A stretch of DNA of 64,000 bases, from positions 186,001 through 250,000 of the forward strand of contig NZ_JACVPA010000002.1 of NCBI RefSeq assembly GCF_018882155.1, read 5' to 3'. This DNA comes from Polynucleobacter nymphae (GTDB lineage Bacteria; Pseudomonadota; Gammaproteobacteria; Burkholderiales; Burkholderiaceae). The translations under genes were made by a program, and so were the position numbers. Below, piece after piece: positions 25,840 through 34,932 of the stretch; position 1 is the first letter of the stretch; each line of letters opens with the position of its first letter. Under the pieces are notes generated by a model. It was given only the letters and a program-made list of their open reading frames with translations. It was not told where the DNA came from and did no database searches.

Positions 25840-27303
25840 TTAACTCAGTACGATGTCATATTGCTCTTGGCGGAAGCTACCCTCTGCTTGCAGGGTAATC
25901 GGCTTACCAATGAAGTCACCCAGTTGCGCTAAGAATTGATTTTCTTCTTCTAAAAATAAATCAATCACATCGGGAGCGGCAACAATTCTAAATTCACGTG
26001 GATTAAATTGACGATGCTCACGCACAATTTCACGCAAAATTTCATAGCAAATCGTTTGGGCAGTTTTGATCTCACCCTTGCCCATGCACGTAGCACATGG
26101 CTCGCAGGTGATATGAGCTAAGGACTCACGTGTCCGTTTACGTGTCATCTCTACTAAGCCTAGAGCAGAAAATTCACTGAGTGAGGTGCGAGCATGATCG
26201 CGTTCAAGATTGCGTTTGAGCTCATAAAGCACGGATTCTTGATGGTCTTTACCTAGCATGTCAATAAAATCAATAATGATGATGCCGCCGAGGTTACGTA
26301 AACGCAGTTGACGAGCAATAGCTTGAGCAGCTTCTAGATTAGTTTTAAAGACAGTGTCATCTAAATTGCGCGCACCGACATAACTGCCCGTGTTCACATC
26401 AATTGTCGTCATGGATTCTGTCTGGTCAATCATCAGATAGCCACCAGACTTTAGATCCACTCTGCGACCTAATGCTTTATTAATCTCGGTATCAACATCA
26501 AATAGGTCAAACAGGGCACGTTCACCACGATGCAGGGTCAGTTTGCCTAATAGGTTAGGCATATACAAACTGGTAAATGCCTTAAGCTTTTCAAAGTTCT
26601 CAGCCGAGTCCACCCGAATTTGCGTAGTTTCTTCGCTAGCAACATCTCGCAAAACACGTTCAGCAAGACTAAGATCCTGATAAAGCAGGCTTGGCGCCGC
26701 CTTGTGCATTTTTGCTTCCTGAATGTTTTCCCAGGTAGTACGCAGGTAATGCATGTCATGCAACAGTTCTGTATCGGAAGCGTCTTGGGCGCTAGTGCGC
26801 ACAATAATGCCGCCTTTTTCATCAGCAGCCATGAGTCCAGCAAGTCGAGTTTTAATCGCTTCACGTTCTTCTGCTTGATCAATGCGTTGAGATACGCCGA
26901 TATATTTTTCGGTGGCAGGATCGCTGCCTGCTGGTGGCAGGTAGACTAAGTTACGACCCGCAATGCTCAGTTGCGCTGTCAAACGAGCGCCCTTAGTCCC
27001 CAGAGGATCCTTGAGCACTTGCACCAAGATTGTTTGACCTTCGAACAAAAGTTTTTCAATTTGGGCTTGCGGATTATTTTGGACAATGTCAGCCACGTGC
27101 ATAAAAGCAGTCCGCTCAAGACCAATTTCAATAAAAGCAGACTGCATTCCTGGAAGTACACGCACTACTTTAGCAAGGTAGATATTGCCAACAATGCCAC
27201 GCTGACGTGTTCGCTCAATTTGCAATTCTTGAACGGCACCTTGCTGGATTAAAGCAACTCGTGTTTCTTGCGGAGTGATATTGATGAGGATTTCTTCATT
27301 CAT
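25840..27303 (-). CDS. rng: Ribonuclease G
   Basis: A 487-residue endoribonuclease of the RNase E/G family, the length of RNase G without the RNase E scaffold. It matures the 5' end of 16S rRNA and decays some mRNAs. The S1 domain (about residues 35-130, Q-S-A-F-I-E-I-G), the RNase H-like and DNase I-like catalytic region with T-I-D-V-N-T-G and D-F-I-D-M, and the C-x2-C link (C-A-T-C) are present. It overlaps maf by 4 bases (ATGA) and is the last gene of the minus-strand series; msbA ends 32 bases away convergently. Confidence 0.95.
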   Translation of the reverse strand: MNEEILINITPQETRVALIQQGAVQELQIERTRQRGIVGNIYLAKVVRVLPGMQSAFIEIGLERTAFMHVADIVQNNPQAQIEKLLFEGQTILVQVLKDPLGTKGARLTAQLSIAGRNLVYLPPAGSDPATEKYIGVSQRIDQAEEREAIKTRLAGLMAADEKGGIIVRTSAQDASDTELLHDMHYLRTTWENIQEAKMHKAAPSLLYQDLSLAERVLRDVASEETTQIRVDSAENFEKLKAFTSLYMPNLLGKLTLHRGERALFDLFDVDTEINKALGRRVDLKSGGYLMIDQTESMTTIDVNTGSYVGARNLDDTVFKTNLEAAQAIARQLRLRNLGGIIIIDFIDMLGKDHQESVLYELKRNLERDHARTSLSEFSALGLVEMTRKRTRESLAHITCEPCATCMGKGEIKTAQTICYEILREIVREHRQFNPREFRIVAAPDVIDLFLEEENQFLAQLGDFIGKPITLQAEGSFRQEQYDIVLS

Positions 27304-27935
27304 ATGCGTGTTACTTGAGCGCGCCCTAGAAGTTGTACGGTTTCATAAATAGGTAAGCCCATGATACCGCTATAACTGCCTTCAATCGAAGGGATAAATG
27401 CGCCCCCAAGCCCTTGAATACCATATGCGCCCGCTTTTCCAAAAGGCTCGCCACTGGCAATGTAAGCAGCTATCTGCTCTTGGGAGAGTTGGGCAAAGTG
27501 CACCCTGGATACCTGTACTAAGCAAAGTGGTTTTTTACTGGGATCGATAGTGACGGCAAGGGCTGTCAGAACTTCGTGAACTTTTCCGCTGAGTATATTC
27601 AAGATGCGCGCAGCATCAGTTGCATCAATTGGTTTTCCTAAAATTTCGCCTTCACCATGATTTGGTAGGCTAACAGTGGTGTCAGCGCATAAGATCGGCG
27701 CCCAGGGAAGACCACTCTTTTGCCAGCGCACCAAAGCAGCAGTGCTCTTTGCTAAGGTAACGCGTTCAACATAGTCGCGAGCTTTTTCATTGGGAAGAGG
27801 GGTTTCAATACTTTCGCTATCTTCACCGAAGCTTGGCGCCAACATCTCAAAGCGCACACCCATTTGTTTTAATAACTCTTGGCGTCGTGGGCTTTGCGAA
27901 GCGAGGTAGATAAAAGAATACAAAGAATTACTCAC
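27300..27935 (-). CDS. maf: Maf nucleoside triphosphate pyrophosphatase
   Basis: A roughly 211-residue Maf/YhdE family enzyme that hydrolyses non-canonical or UTP/dTTP nucleotides. Y-L-A-S-Q-S-P-R-R-Q-E-L-L-K near the start, the catalytic A-D-T-T-V-S segment and Y-x-I-Q-G-x-G-G near the end are present. I take the GTG at 27935 as the start: it lies inside the rlmH stop region (CGTGAGTAA), giving an 8-base overlap and coupled translation. The frame stays open to 27986, but that part only re-reads rlmH. Confidence 0.92.
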   Translation of the reverse strand: MSNSLYSFIYLASQSPRRQELLKQMGVRFEMLAPSFGEDSESIETPLPNEKARDYVERVTLAKSTAALVRWQKSGLPWAPILCADTTVSLPNHGEGEILGKPIDATDAARILNILSGKVHEVLTALAVTIDPSKKPLCLVQVSRVHFAQLSQEQIAAYIASGEPFGKAGAYGIQGLGGAFIPSIEGSYSGIMGLPIYETVQLLGRAQVTRI

Positions 27936-28371
27936 GATGGTAGGGGTGTCCCTGCAGGATGGTCCAGGCACGATACAGTTGTTCAACGAGGAGCACTCTA
28001 GCCATGGCGTGTGGCAAGGTTAAGCTAGAAAGCCGCCATATCTCTTGCGCATTGGACTTCAGGCTAGGGTCTAGACCATCAGCCCCGCCAATTAAAAAAG
28101 TAATATCAAAACCTTCTTGCCGCCATGAGGCCATTTGAGTTGCTAGGTTTTGGGTTGTTTGATCCTTGCCACGCTCATCTAAGGCAATCACTCTTGAGCC
28201 TTTAGGAATCGCAGCAGCGATCTTGATTGCTTCTTTGGCCGGCGTGAGATCAGGTTTGATCTCTTTAGTGTCAATACTGCAATCTGCTGGCATGCGTTTG
28301 ACATAGTCGTGGGTTACTGTGGCAACCCAATCAGGCATCTTGTGTCCAACAGAAACGATCGTTAGGCGCAT
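27928..28371 (-). CDS. rlmH: 23S rRNA (pseudouridine1915-N3) methyltransferase RlmH
   Basis: A 147-residue SPOUT methyltransferase that acts on assembled 70S ribosomes. Diagnostic features are the N-terminal M-R-L-T-I-V-S-V-G-H-K-M-P-D-W, the central L-D-E-R-G-K-D, F-L-I-G-G-A-D-G-L, and the C-terminal trefoil-knot end with E-Q-L-Y-R-A-W and H-P-Y-H-R-E. Slightly shorter than the E. coli protein (155). Part of the conserved nadD-rsfS-rlmH-maf-rng order. Confidence 0.96.
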   Translation of the reverse strand: MRLTIVSVGHKMPDWVATVTHDYVKRMPADCSIDTKEIKPDLTPAKEAIKIAAAIPKGSRVIALDERGKDQTTQNLATQMASWRQEGFDITFLIGGADGLDPSLKSNAQEIWRLSSLTLPHAMARVLLVEQLYRAWTILQGHPYHRE

Positions 28372-28413
28372 GACTAAGATTAAGAATCAGGCAGGAAATA
28401 AAGCGTGACGAAC

Positions 28414-28803
28414 TTATTCGTCGTCTTCAAGCTCGCTGGCCTTTACAAGTCCTTTGCTACCAGCCAACTTCACGCGTACAGGTTTTGCACCCCACATGCC
28501 TTCTAGCTGGTAGTAAGAGCGCAACATCGGTTGCAAGATATGGACAACGATATCGCCGCAATCAACCAAGACCCATTCACCAGTCTCTAAGCCTTCGATG
28601 GAGATGACTTCGCCACCTTGAGTGTTGACATCTTCTTTGACAGACATCGCCAGTGATCGCGTTTGACGATTACTTGAGCCAGTAGCAATGATCACGCGAT
28701 CAAATAACTCACTAAGTTTGGTCGTGTCATAAACGCGGATATCTTGCGCTTTAACATCTTCTAAGGCATCAATAATGACGCGTTGTAATTTACGTAATTC
28801 CAT
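28414..28803 (-). CDS. rsfS: Ribosomal silencing factor RsfS
   Basis: A 129-residue RsfS/Iojap protein that binds L14 of the large subunit and blocks subunit joining in starvation. Marks are A-L-E-D-V-K-A-Q-D-I, the F-D-R-V-I-I-A-T-G-S-S-N-R-Q segment and E-W-V-L-V-D-C-G-D-I-V-V-H-I. It lies between nadD and rlmH, its usual place. Confidence 0.96.
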   Translation of the reverse strand: MELRKLQRVIIDALEDVKAQDIRVYDTTKLSELFDRVIIATGSSNRQTRSLAMSVKEDVNTQGGEVISIEGLETGEWVLVDCGDIVVHILQPMLRSYYQLEGMWGAKPVRVKLAGSKGLVKASELEDDE

Positions 28804-28849
28804 AGTTTCTCAATGATATTTTCTAGTATTTAGGATGATCTTAGCTTGA

Positions 28850-29548
28850 TTACTGATACAAGCCTAGCTTTGTAATGATTTCTAAGGTGTGAGCGGGGAT
28901 TTGCTCAGAAGCAATCTGGCCACGAGAGGAAGCTTTTAAGCAATTGCGTAACTCAGTAGACGAAAGGTCTACTGATAGGCTCTTGTCAATATAGATGAGG
29001 CCAGCAGGACTATTTTCAAGGGCAGCTGGATCATTTATTTGATGTAGCTCTAATAATTCCTCAATTTCAGGACTCATCTGTGTAGCCAAATCAAAATGGG
29101 GTCGGCTGGCTACTGCCAAGTTCATGTACCTAAATAAGCCTTTCCAGGAATTCCAAGTCGGTAGTTGAATTAGAGAATCTGCACCCATTAACCAAGTCAA
29201 ACTACTCTCTGGGCCAAAGCGCTCGCGGAGCGCTTGCGCAGTATCAATAGTGTAGCTAGGCCCAGCACGATCCATCTCAATTCGATCAATCCCAATTTGG
29301 GTGGGGATCTGAAGATATAAAAATGCCCTGGCTAAATCAATGCCAGCAGCTTCGGTAAGTTGAAGGCGAATTTTTGCAGGCGTGATCTCTAAGCCTTTCT
29401 GCCATGGTTCACCGCTCGGAATAAGCAGTAGCTCATCTAAGCACAATACTTTTGCAAAGTGACTAGCCACCTTTAAGTGACCAATGTGGGGTGGATCAAA
29501 AGTTCCCCCGAGGATGCCAATTTTCTTTGGAGCGTTCAAGCTAACCAA
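28850..29548 (-). CDS. nadD: Nicotinate-nucleotide adenylyltransferase
   Basis: A 229-232-residue enzyme forming nicotinate adenine dinucleotide in NAD synthesis. The nucleotidyltransferase marks [14 protein letters not shown] and, near the end, L-S-S-T-E-L-R are present. Both possible starts are TTG: 29548, or 29539, whose TTGA overlaps the hemF TGA stop. I find no Shine-Dalgarno sequence, so coupled translation from hemF is likely, and 29539 may be the true start. Confidence 0.93.
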   Translation of the reverse strand: MVSLNAPKKIGILGGTFDPPHIGHLKVASHFAKVLCLDELLLIPSGEPWQKGLEITPAKIRLQLTEAAGIDLARAFLYLQIPTQIGIDRIEMDRAGPSYTIDTAQALRERFGPESSLTWLMGADSLIQLPTWNSWKGLFRYMNLAVASRPHFDLATQMSPEIEELLELHQINDPAALENSPAGLIYIDKSLSVDLSSTELRNCLKASSRGQIASEQIPAHTLEIITKLGLYQ

Positions 29549-30468
29549 TCGCGTGGCTTGAGATAGTAATCGTAAAGCTTAGCCTCAGGAGTTCCAGGCT
29601 TGGGCTGATAGTTGTACCACCACTGCACTACCGGGGGCATCGACATCAAAATAGACTCAGTTCGTCCACCAGAGTGAAGTCCAAAGATCGTGCCGCGGTC
29701 AAAGATCAGGTTGTATTCCACATAACGGCCACGTCGATATTCTTGGAAAGACTTTTCTTCAGGTGTGAATGTATCTTGATAGCGGCGTTGTACGATTGGC
29801 AAATAGGCGTTGATAAAGGAATCACCCACTGCACGGGTCATTGCAAAACTCTTCTCAAAGCCAAGTTCATTGAAGTCATCAAAGAAAACGCCACCAATTC
29901 CGCGAGGTTCATCACGATGCTTTAAATAAAAATATTCATCACACCATTTTTTAAAGCGTGGATAGAGCTCATTACCAAAGGGGTCTAAAGCATCTTTAGC
30001 AGTTTGATGAAAGTGTTTGCAGTCTTCATCAACGCCGTAATAAGGCGTGAGGTCAAAGCCACCACCAAACCACCAAACCGGTTCTTTATCTGGGGCTTGC
30101 GCAATAAAGCAGCGCACATTCATATGAGTAGTAGGGACTTTGGGATTATGGGGATGAAATACCAATGACATGCCTAGTGCCTCAAAGCTACGACCAGCCA
30201 TTTCAGGGCGATGGTGGGAAGCGGAGGGCGGCATTTGATCACCACGGACGTGCGAGAAGCCTACGCCACCTTTTTCTAAAATGTTGCCGCCATCCAAAGT
30301 ACAGGTGCGACCATAGCCCTTGAGTTTGCTATCTTCAGGTTTTTGCCATTCGTCAGCAATAAAAGCTTTACCATCAAGCGCACTCATTGCGCTAGTAATG
30401 CGATCTTGCAAACCCAAGAAATAATCTCTCAGGGCTGCGATGTCAATTTGTGTCTGTTGTGTTGTCAA
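29536..30468 (-). CDS. hemF: Oxygen-dependent coproporphyrinogen III oxidase
   Basis: A 310-residue aerobic heme-synthesis enzyme. The highly conserved [27 protein letters not shown] and [14 protein letters not shown] segments are all present. Length is normal (E. coli 299). The start is a TTG at 30468 with an AGG about 8 bases upstream; the next Met is 39 residues in and would lose conserved sequence. It overlaps nadD by 4 to 13 bases depending on the nadD start. Confidence 0.96.
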   Translation of the reverse strand: MTTQQTQIDIAALRDYFLGLQDRITSAMSALDGKAFIADEWQKPEDSKLKGYGRTCTLDGGNILEKGGVGFSHVRGDQMPPSASHHRPEMAGRSFEALGMSLVFHPHNPKVPTTHMNVRCFIAQAPDKEPVWWFGGGFDLTPYYGVDEDCKHFHQTAKDALDPFGNELYPRFKKWCDEYFYLKHRDEPRGIGGVFFDDFNELGFEKSFAMTRAVGDSFINAYLPIVQRRYQDTFTPEEKSFQEYRRGRYVEYNLIFDRGTIFGLHSGGRTESILMSMPPVVQWWYNYQPKPGTPEAKLYDYYLKPRDWLA

Positions 30469-30482
30469 GTGTGCCTACCTAT

Positions 30483-31760
30483 TTACTTGATTGCGCGATA
30501 GCCAATATCTTTACGATATTGCATGCCATCAAACTGAATCTGATTAATTGCATCATAGGCTTTTTGTTGTGCGCCCCGCACGGTATCAGCAAGGCCTACT
30601 ACACACATCACTCGACCACCCGAAGTCAGTATTTTGCCATCTTGCAGTTGAGTGCCTGCGTGGAAAGTGATTTGATCTTCAGTATCAGCAGGAATGCCGC
30701 TAATCATATCGCCATGACGCGGGGTATCTGGATAGTTGTGAGCTGCCAGCACTACGCCTAAGGCAGTGCGACGGTCCCATTTCAGATCAACTTCATTGAG
30801 CTTGCCATCAACAGCATGATCCAAGGCATTTACTAGATCACTCCGAAGGCGTGCCATGATCGGTTGCGTTTCTGGGTCGCCCATGCGGCAGTTGAACTCT
30901 AAAGTTTTGATCTTGCCATCGGGACTAATCATCAGGCCAGCATATAAGAAACCTGTATAGGGGATGCCATCAGATGCCATCCCTTTAACCGTTGGCATGA
31001 TGACTTCACGTAGTGCCCGTGCATGGATTTCTGGTGTGACAACAGGGGCGGGGGAGTAGGCACCCATGCCGCCAGTATTGGGACCTTGGTCGGCATCGAG
31101 TAAGCGCTTGTGATCTTGACTAGTTGCTAAAGCCAATACATTTTTGCCATCAACGAGCACAATAAAACTTGCTTCTTCACCAGTCAAAAACTCTTCGATC
31201 ACAACCCTTGCGCCAGCATTACCCAATTTGTTATCAGCAAGCATCATGCCTACTGCGGCATGCGCTTCGCTTAAGCTCATGGCAACCACCACACCTTTGC
31301 CAGCAGCAAGGCCATCAGCTTTAATCACAATCGGTGCACCTTTGGCGTCAATGTATGCATGCGCTTCAAGAATGTTGCTAAATGTTTGGTAATCCGCAGT
31401 TGGAATACCATGACGTTTCATAAATGCTTTGGAAAAATCTTTAGAAGACTCTAGTTGTGCTGCTAATTGCGTTGGGCCAAAAATACGTAAACCCTGATTG
31501 CGGAAGACATCCACAATACCGGCAGCTAAAGGCGCTTCCGGTCCAACCACGGTGAGATGAATCTTTTCGCGTTTAGCAAAATTCGCTAGTTCTTGTAAGT
31601 CGGTGATCGGTAAGTTCTCGATACCTGCTGCACCTTGCTTGGCGGTAGCAGTGCCACCATTGCCCGGGGCCACATAGACGGTTTGTACTTGGGGCGATTG
31701 GGCAAGCTTCCAAGCTAAAGCATGTTCGCGTCCACCGGATCCAATGAGAAGAATTTTCAT
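30483..31760 (-). CDS. purD: Phosphoribosylamine-glycine ligase
   Basis: A 425-residue ATP-grasp enzyme of de novo purine synthesis. Marks: M-K-I-L-L-I-G-S-G-G-R-E-H-A-L-A-W at the start, P-I-V-I-K-A-D-G-L-A-A-G-K-G-V, D-H-K-R-L, N-T-G-G-M-G-A-Y-S-P, and F-N-C-R-M-G-D-P-E-T-Q. Full length for the family. It is 14 bases before hemF, so the two may be cotranscribed. Confidence 0.97.
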   Translation of the reverse strand: MKILLIGSGGREHALAWKLAQSPQVQTVYVAPGNGGTATAKQGAAGIENLPITDLQELANFAKREKIHLTVVGPEAPLAAGIVDVFRNQGLRIFGPTQLAAQLESSKDFSKAFMKRHGIPTADYQTFSNILEAHAYIDAKGAPIVIKADGLAAGKGVVVAMSLSEAHAAVGMMLADNKLGNAGARVVIEEFLTGEEASFIVLVDGKNVLALATSQDHKRLLDADQGPNTGGMGAYSPAPVVTPEIHARALREVIMPTVKGMASDGIPYTGFLYAGLMISPDGKIKTLEFNCRMGDPETQPIMARLRSDLVNALDHAVDGKLNEVDLKWDRRTALGVVLAAHNYPDTPRHGDMISGIPADTEDQITFHAGTQLQDGKILTSGGRVMCVVGLADTVRGAQQKAYDAINQIQFDGMQYRKDIGYRAIK

Positions 31761-31778
31761 AGTGAGTAAAAGTTCTAT

Positions 31779-32498
31779 TTAAAGAGCTGCGTTTGTAAAT
31801 ACTTCTTGAACATCGTCTAGATTTTCAAGGGCGTCTAGTAGTTTTTGCATGCTTTCTGCTTGATCACCTTCTAAAGTGATCTCAGTTTCAGGACGCATCG
31901 CTACAGTAGCCAATTCAGGCTTAAGACCAGCTTTACTAATGGCATCCTGAACTTTAGTGAAGTCAGGGACAGGAGAGAGTACTTCAAGTGAGCCATCATC
32001 ATGGGTAATGACATCTTCTGCGCCAGCATCAAGAGCAACTTCCATCAGTTGATCTTCGCTCGTACCTGGTGCAAATAACATTTGGCCGCAATGCTTAAAA
32101 AGAAAGGCAACCGATCCTTCAGCGCCCATATTGCCACCATTTTTATTGAAAGCATGGCGTACCTCTGCAACTGTCCGAGTCCGATTATCCGTCAAGCAAT
32201 CCACAATGATCGCGGCGCCATTCATGCCATAACCTTCATAACGAATCTCTTCGTAGTTCACGCCTTCAAGCGATCCAGTACCACGGGCAATCGCTCTTTG
32301 CACATTGTCGTTAGGCATATTGGAGTCTTTCGCTTTATCAATCGCTAGGCGCAAGCGAGGATTGGTAGCAATGTCACCGCCACCCAATTTAGCAGCGACA
32401 GTAATTTCTTTAATGAGTTTTGTCCAAATCTTGCCGCGCTTTTCGTCTTGACGACCTTTGCGGTGCTGAATATTGGCCCATTTCGAGTGGCCGGCCAT
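31779..32498 (-). CDS. yebC: YebC/PmpR/TACO1-family protein
   Basis: A 239-residue protein with the conserved opening [13 protein letters not shown] and the [11 protein letters not shown] segment. Family members are described both as transcriptional regulators and as ribosome-associated factors for hard-to-translate (for example polyproline) sequences, so the exact role here is open. It lies 18 bases upstream of purD on the same strand and is the first gene of the minus-strand series. Confidence 0.94.
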   Translation of the reverse strand: MAGHSKWANIQHRKGRQDEKRGKIWTKLIKEITVAAKLGGGDIATNPRLRLAIDKAKDSNMPNDNVQRAIARGTGSLEGVNYEEIRYEGYGMNGAAIIVDCLTDNRTRTVAEVRHAFNKNGGNMGAEGSVAFLFKHCGQMLFAPGTSEDQLMEVALDAGAEDVITHDDGSLEVLSPVPDFTKVQDAISKAGLKPELATVAMRPETEITLEGDQAESMQKLLDALENLDDVQEVFTNAAL

Positions 32499-32650
32499 AC
32501 GGGTAATTCCTTTTAATAATTTGGCTAGAAGTCCTCATTTTAAAGGGTTCTAGATCAAAGGTAGAGGATTGCCAGTCATTTTTTGTTACACTCTCATCTC
32601 TTAGCAGTAACAAAGCATCAAAGTGAGCAGAATTTCCACTGCAAACACCT

Positions 32651-32735
32651 GCCTCGGTGATGGAATTGGTAGACGTGCCGGACTCAAAATCCGGTGCCGC
32701 AAGGCGTGGCGGTTCGAGTCCGCCCCGAGGCACCA
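32651..32735 (+). tRNA. tRNA-Leu (anticodon CAA)
   Basis: An 85-base class II tRNA. The acceptor arms GCCTCGG/CCGAGGC pair; the anticodon loop CTCAAAA carries CAA at 32685-32687; a long variable arm (GTGCCGCAAGGCGT) and the GTTCGAGTC T-loop follow; CCA is encoded. It reads TTG leucine codons. Confidence 0.97.
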
Positions 32736-32773
32736 CTCAAATGACGGCTCAGTCTTTGAGAGATTTCAAAATC

Positions 32774-33715
32774 TTAAATCTCATACGAGTCTGATTCGTT
32801 ATTCATGGCTTGCTCGACGATTTTCTTTGTCAAGGTCGGCGAGAAGAGCTCAATAAAGGTATACACAAAAGAGCGCAGATAGGCGCCTTGTTTGACGCCA
32901 AGATGGGTCACGTTATTGCCAAATAAATGAGTTGCTTGAATTACTTTTAGATTGCGATCTCGTTCTGGGTCATAAGCATGGCCTGCGACGATGCCAATGC
33001 CCATACCAGTTTCTACATAAGTTTTAATGACGTCCGCATCAATCGCTTCCAAAATAATATCTGGTGTGATATTTCTTTGTGCAAAAGCGGCATCAATTTT
33101 ACTGCGGCCAGCAAAGGCCTTGTCATAGGTGATGATGGGGTACTTTGCAATCTCTTCTAAAGTGACTGTAGCTTGATTTAGGAGTGGGTGACTTAATGGC
33201 ACCATCACAACATGCTGCCATTGATAACCAGGTAGCGCAAGGACTCCAGGCGTATTGGCGATGCCTTCAGTGGCAATCGCGATATCAGCTCGATCATGGG
33301 TGAGTAGCTCAGCAATTTGTCCAGGGTTACCTTGCGCAATGCTGACGCGTACCTTTGGGAAACGCTTGGTAAATTCCATGAGGACTTTAGGAAGTGCATA
33401 GCGAGCTTGTGTATGCGTTGTTGCAATGACCAAACTGCCTTGGTCTTGACTCGCAAAATCTTTACCAACCCGTTTCAAAGTTTCAACTTCGTCCAAGATG
33501 CGCTCGACAGAAGTCAAAATACGTTTACCTGGCTCAGTGAGTGAGCGAATGCGTTTACCGTGGCGGCGAAAGATCTCCACACCTAACTCATCTTCGAGCT
33601 CGATAATGGCCTTAGATACGCCAGGTTGAGAAGTAAAGAGGGCCTTAGCTGCCGTTGTCAGATTAAAGTTTTGCCTAACGGCTTCACGTACAAAACGGAA
33701 TTGGTGGAGATTCAT
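32774..33715 (-). CDS. cysB: CysB-type LysR transcriptional regulator
   Basis: A 313-residue LysR regulator. The N-terminal winged helix (residues 1-60, M-N-L-H-Q-F-R-F-V-R-E-A-V-R, then S-Q-P-G-V-S-K-A-I-I-E-L-E) and the effector domain with T-T-H-T-Q-A-R-Y-A-L-P match CysB/Cbl, which sense N-acetylserine or sulfate status and control cysteine synthesis. No sulfur-assimilation genes are adjacent, so it acts in trans. Cbl is the close alternative. The stop codon lies in a weak inverted repeat (GAGATTT...AAATCTC) lacking a T run. Confidence 0.88.
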   Translation of the reverse strand: MNLHQFRFVREAVRQNFNLTTAAKALFTSQPGVSKAIIELEDELGVEIFRRHGKRIRSLTEPGKRILTSVERILDEVETLKRVGKDFASQDQGSLVIATTHTQARYALPKVLMEFTKRFPKVRVSIAQGNPGQIAELLTHDRADIAIATEGIANTPGVLALPGYQWQHVVMVPLSHPLLNQATVTLEEIAKYPIITYDKAFAGRSKIDAAFAQRNITPDIILEAIDADVIKTYVETGMGIGIVAGHAYDPERDRNLKVIQATHLFGNNVTHLGVKQGAYLRSFVYTFIELFSPTLTKKIVEQAMNNESDSYEI

Positions 33716-33777
33716 AAGGATTCCTATCTATATATCAACAAAGATATAGGAATCAAATTCTAAATGAATTTTGGGTA

Positions 33778-34932
33778 TTAAGCTTTAGATACCCAGCGCA
33801 ACCCTACTAGCGCTAGGAGGAAGTAGAGGAGGGGTGGTGTTAAGGCAGTCATCAAGGCAGGCCAAGATCCCAATAGGCCCACGTTTGAGAATAAGGAGTT
33901 AAAGAGTTGGAAGCTCATGCCAAGCATGATTCCACCGAAAACTTTAATGCCAACACTACCGGCACGTACTTTTAAATAAGCAAAAGGCAATGCTAAAGCT
34001 AGCATCACAAAAATCGTGAGAGGGTAAATCACTTTCTTCCAGAAGGCAATGGCATGGCGTTGCGCATCTTGCTTGTTATCGCGAAGATGAGAAATGAAGC
34101 GACCCAAACTAACAATAGACATTTTTTCTGGGTTAATGAGTAAGACACTCAAAATCTGAGGTGTCACTTCTGACTCTAGTGTCAGTATGGGGTGTCTAAA
34201 TGTCTGCGCGGAAAATACCGGATTCAATGGGTCGGCTTGCTTGATTTCTTTAAAGCGCGTTTCTGTAACATCGTTTAGCACCCAGATACCAGTTTCATCG
34301 AACTGGCCTGATGTAGCGGTTCTAATAGAGAGCAGGTGATAAGTATCATTAAACTCATACATTCGGATATTGCTGATTTCATTATCTTTATCGATCTTGC
34401 CGACGTTGACATAACGGACGCCAGGCCTTACTGGACCACTACCATCTTCATCGCGCAGCCGGTCTTTTACCCAAACTCCGGTTCTGAATTGGGATGAGTA
34501 AACAGAGCCCAAGGCTTTCATGCGAAGTTGCTCTGATTTGTTTTCGGCATATGGGCCAATCCATTCGCTCATGATGAGTGTGAGCGCTATGAGTGGGAGT
34601 GAGATTTTGGTAAGGGTGATCAGGGCGCGTTTCACATCTAATCCGGCAATACGAAGGATCGTAAATTCGGATTGACTAGCGAGCATTGCAAAGACGTAAA
34701 TACTGCCAATCAGTCCTGCAATTGGAATAATTTCAGAAATTCGGCTAGGCGCTTTTAGGAGAACATGCAGTAAGGCAAGGGGCAGCGTGTAACCGCCCTG
34801 GATTGATCCAAGCTCACTCAAGATATCGAAGAATAAGAATAGGGCGACAAGGGCAAACAAAATAAAACCAAACGCCGCATAAATTTGCTTGGCTAGGTAG
34901 CGTTCATAAATGAAGGGAAAGAACTGTTTCAT
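33778..34932 (-). CDS. lptG: LPS export ABC transporter permease LptG
   Basis: A 384-residue inner-membrane protein of the YjgP/YjgQ family: three N-terminal helices, a periplasmic beta-jellyroll region (about residues 125-270) and three C-terminal helices. The opening Y-E-R-Y-L-A-K-Q-I-Y and L-L-K-A-P-S-R-I-S-E-I-I-P-I-A-G-L-I-G identify LptG. It forms the LptB2FG machine that moves lipopolysaccharide to the outer membrane. It overlaps lptF by 4 bases. Confidence 0.95.
   Translation of the reverse strand: MKQFFPFIYERYLAKQIYAAFGFILFALVALFLFFDILSELGSIQGGYTLPLALLHVLLKAPSRISEIIPIAGLIGSIYVFAMLASQSEFTILRIAGLDVKRALITLTKISLPLIALTLIMSEWIGPYAENKSEQLRMKALGSVYSSQFRTGVWVKDRLRDEDGSGPVRPGVRYVNVGKIDKDNEISNIRMYEFNDTYHLLSIRTATSGQFDETGIWVLNDVTETRFKEIKQADPLNPVFSAQTFRHPILTLESEVTPQILSVLLINPEKMSIVSLGRFISHLRDNKQDAQRHAIAFWKKVIYPLTIFVMLALALPFAYLKVRAGSVGIKVFGGIMLGMSFQLFNSLFSNVGLLGSWPALMTALTPPLLYFLLALVGLRWVSKA

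Noticed and set aside
32410..32736. 108-codon minus-strand frame over tRNA-Leu and the yebC start
   Set aside because: Its N-terminal part is the antisense of tRNA-Leu, a well-known false gene call, and the rest overlaps yebC upstream sequence.
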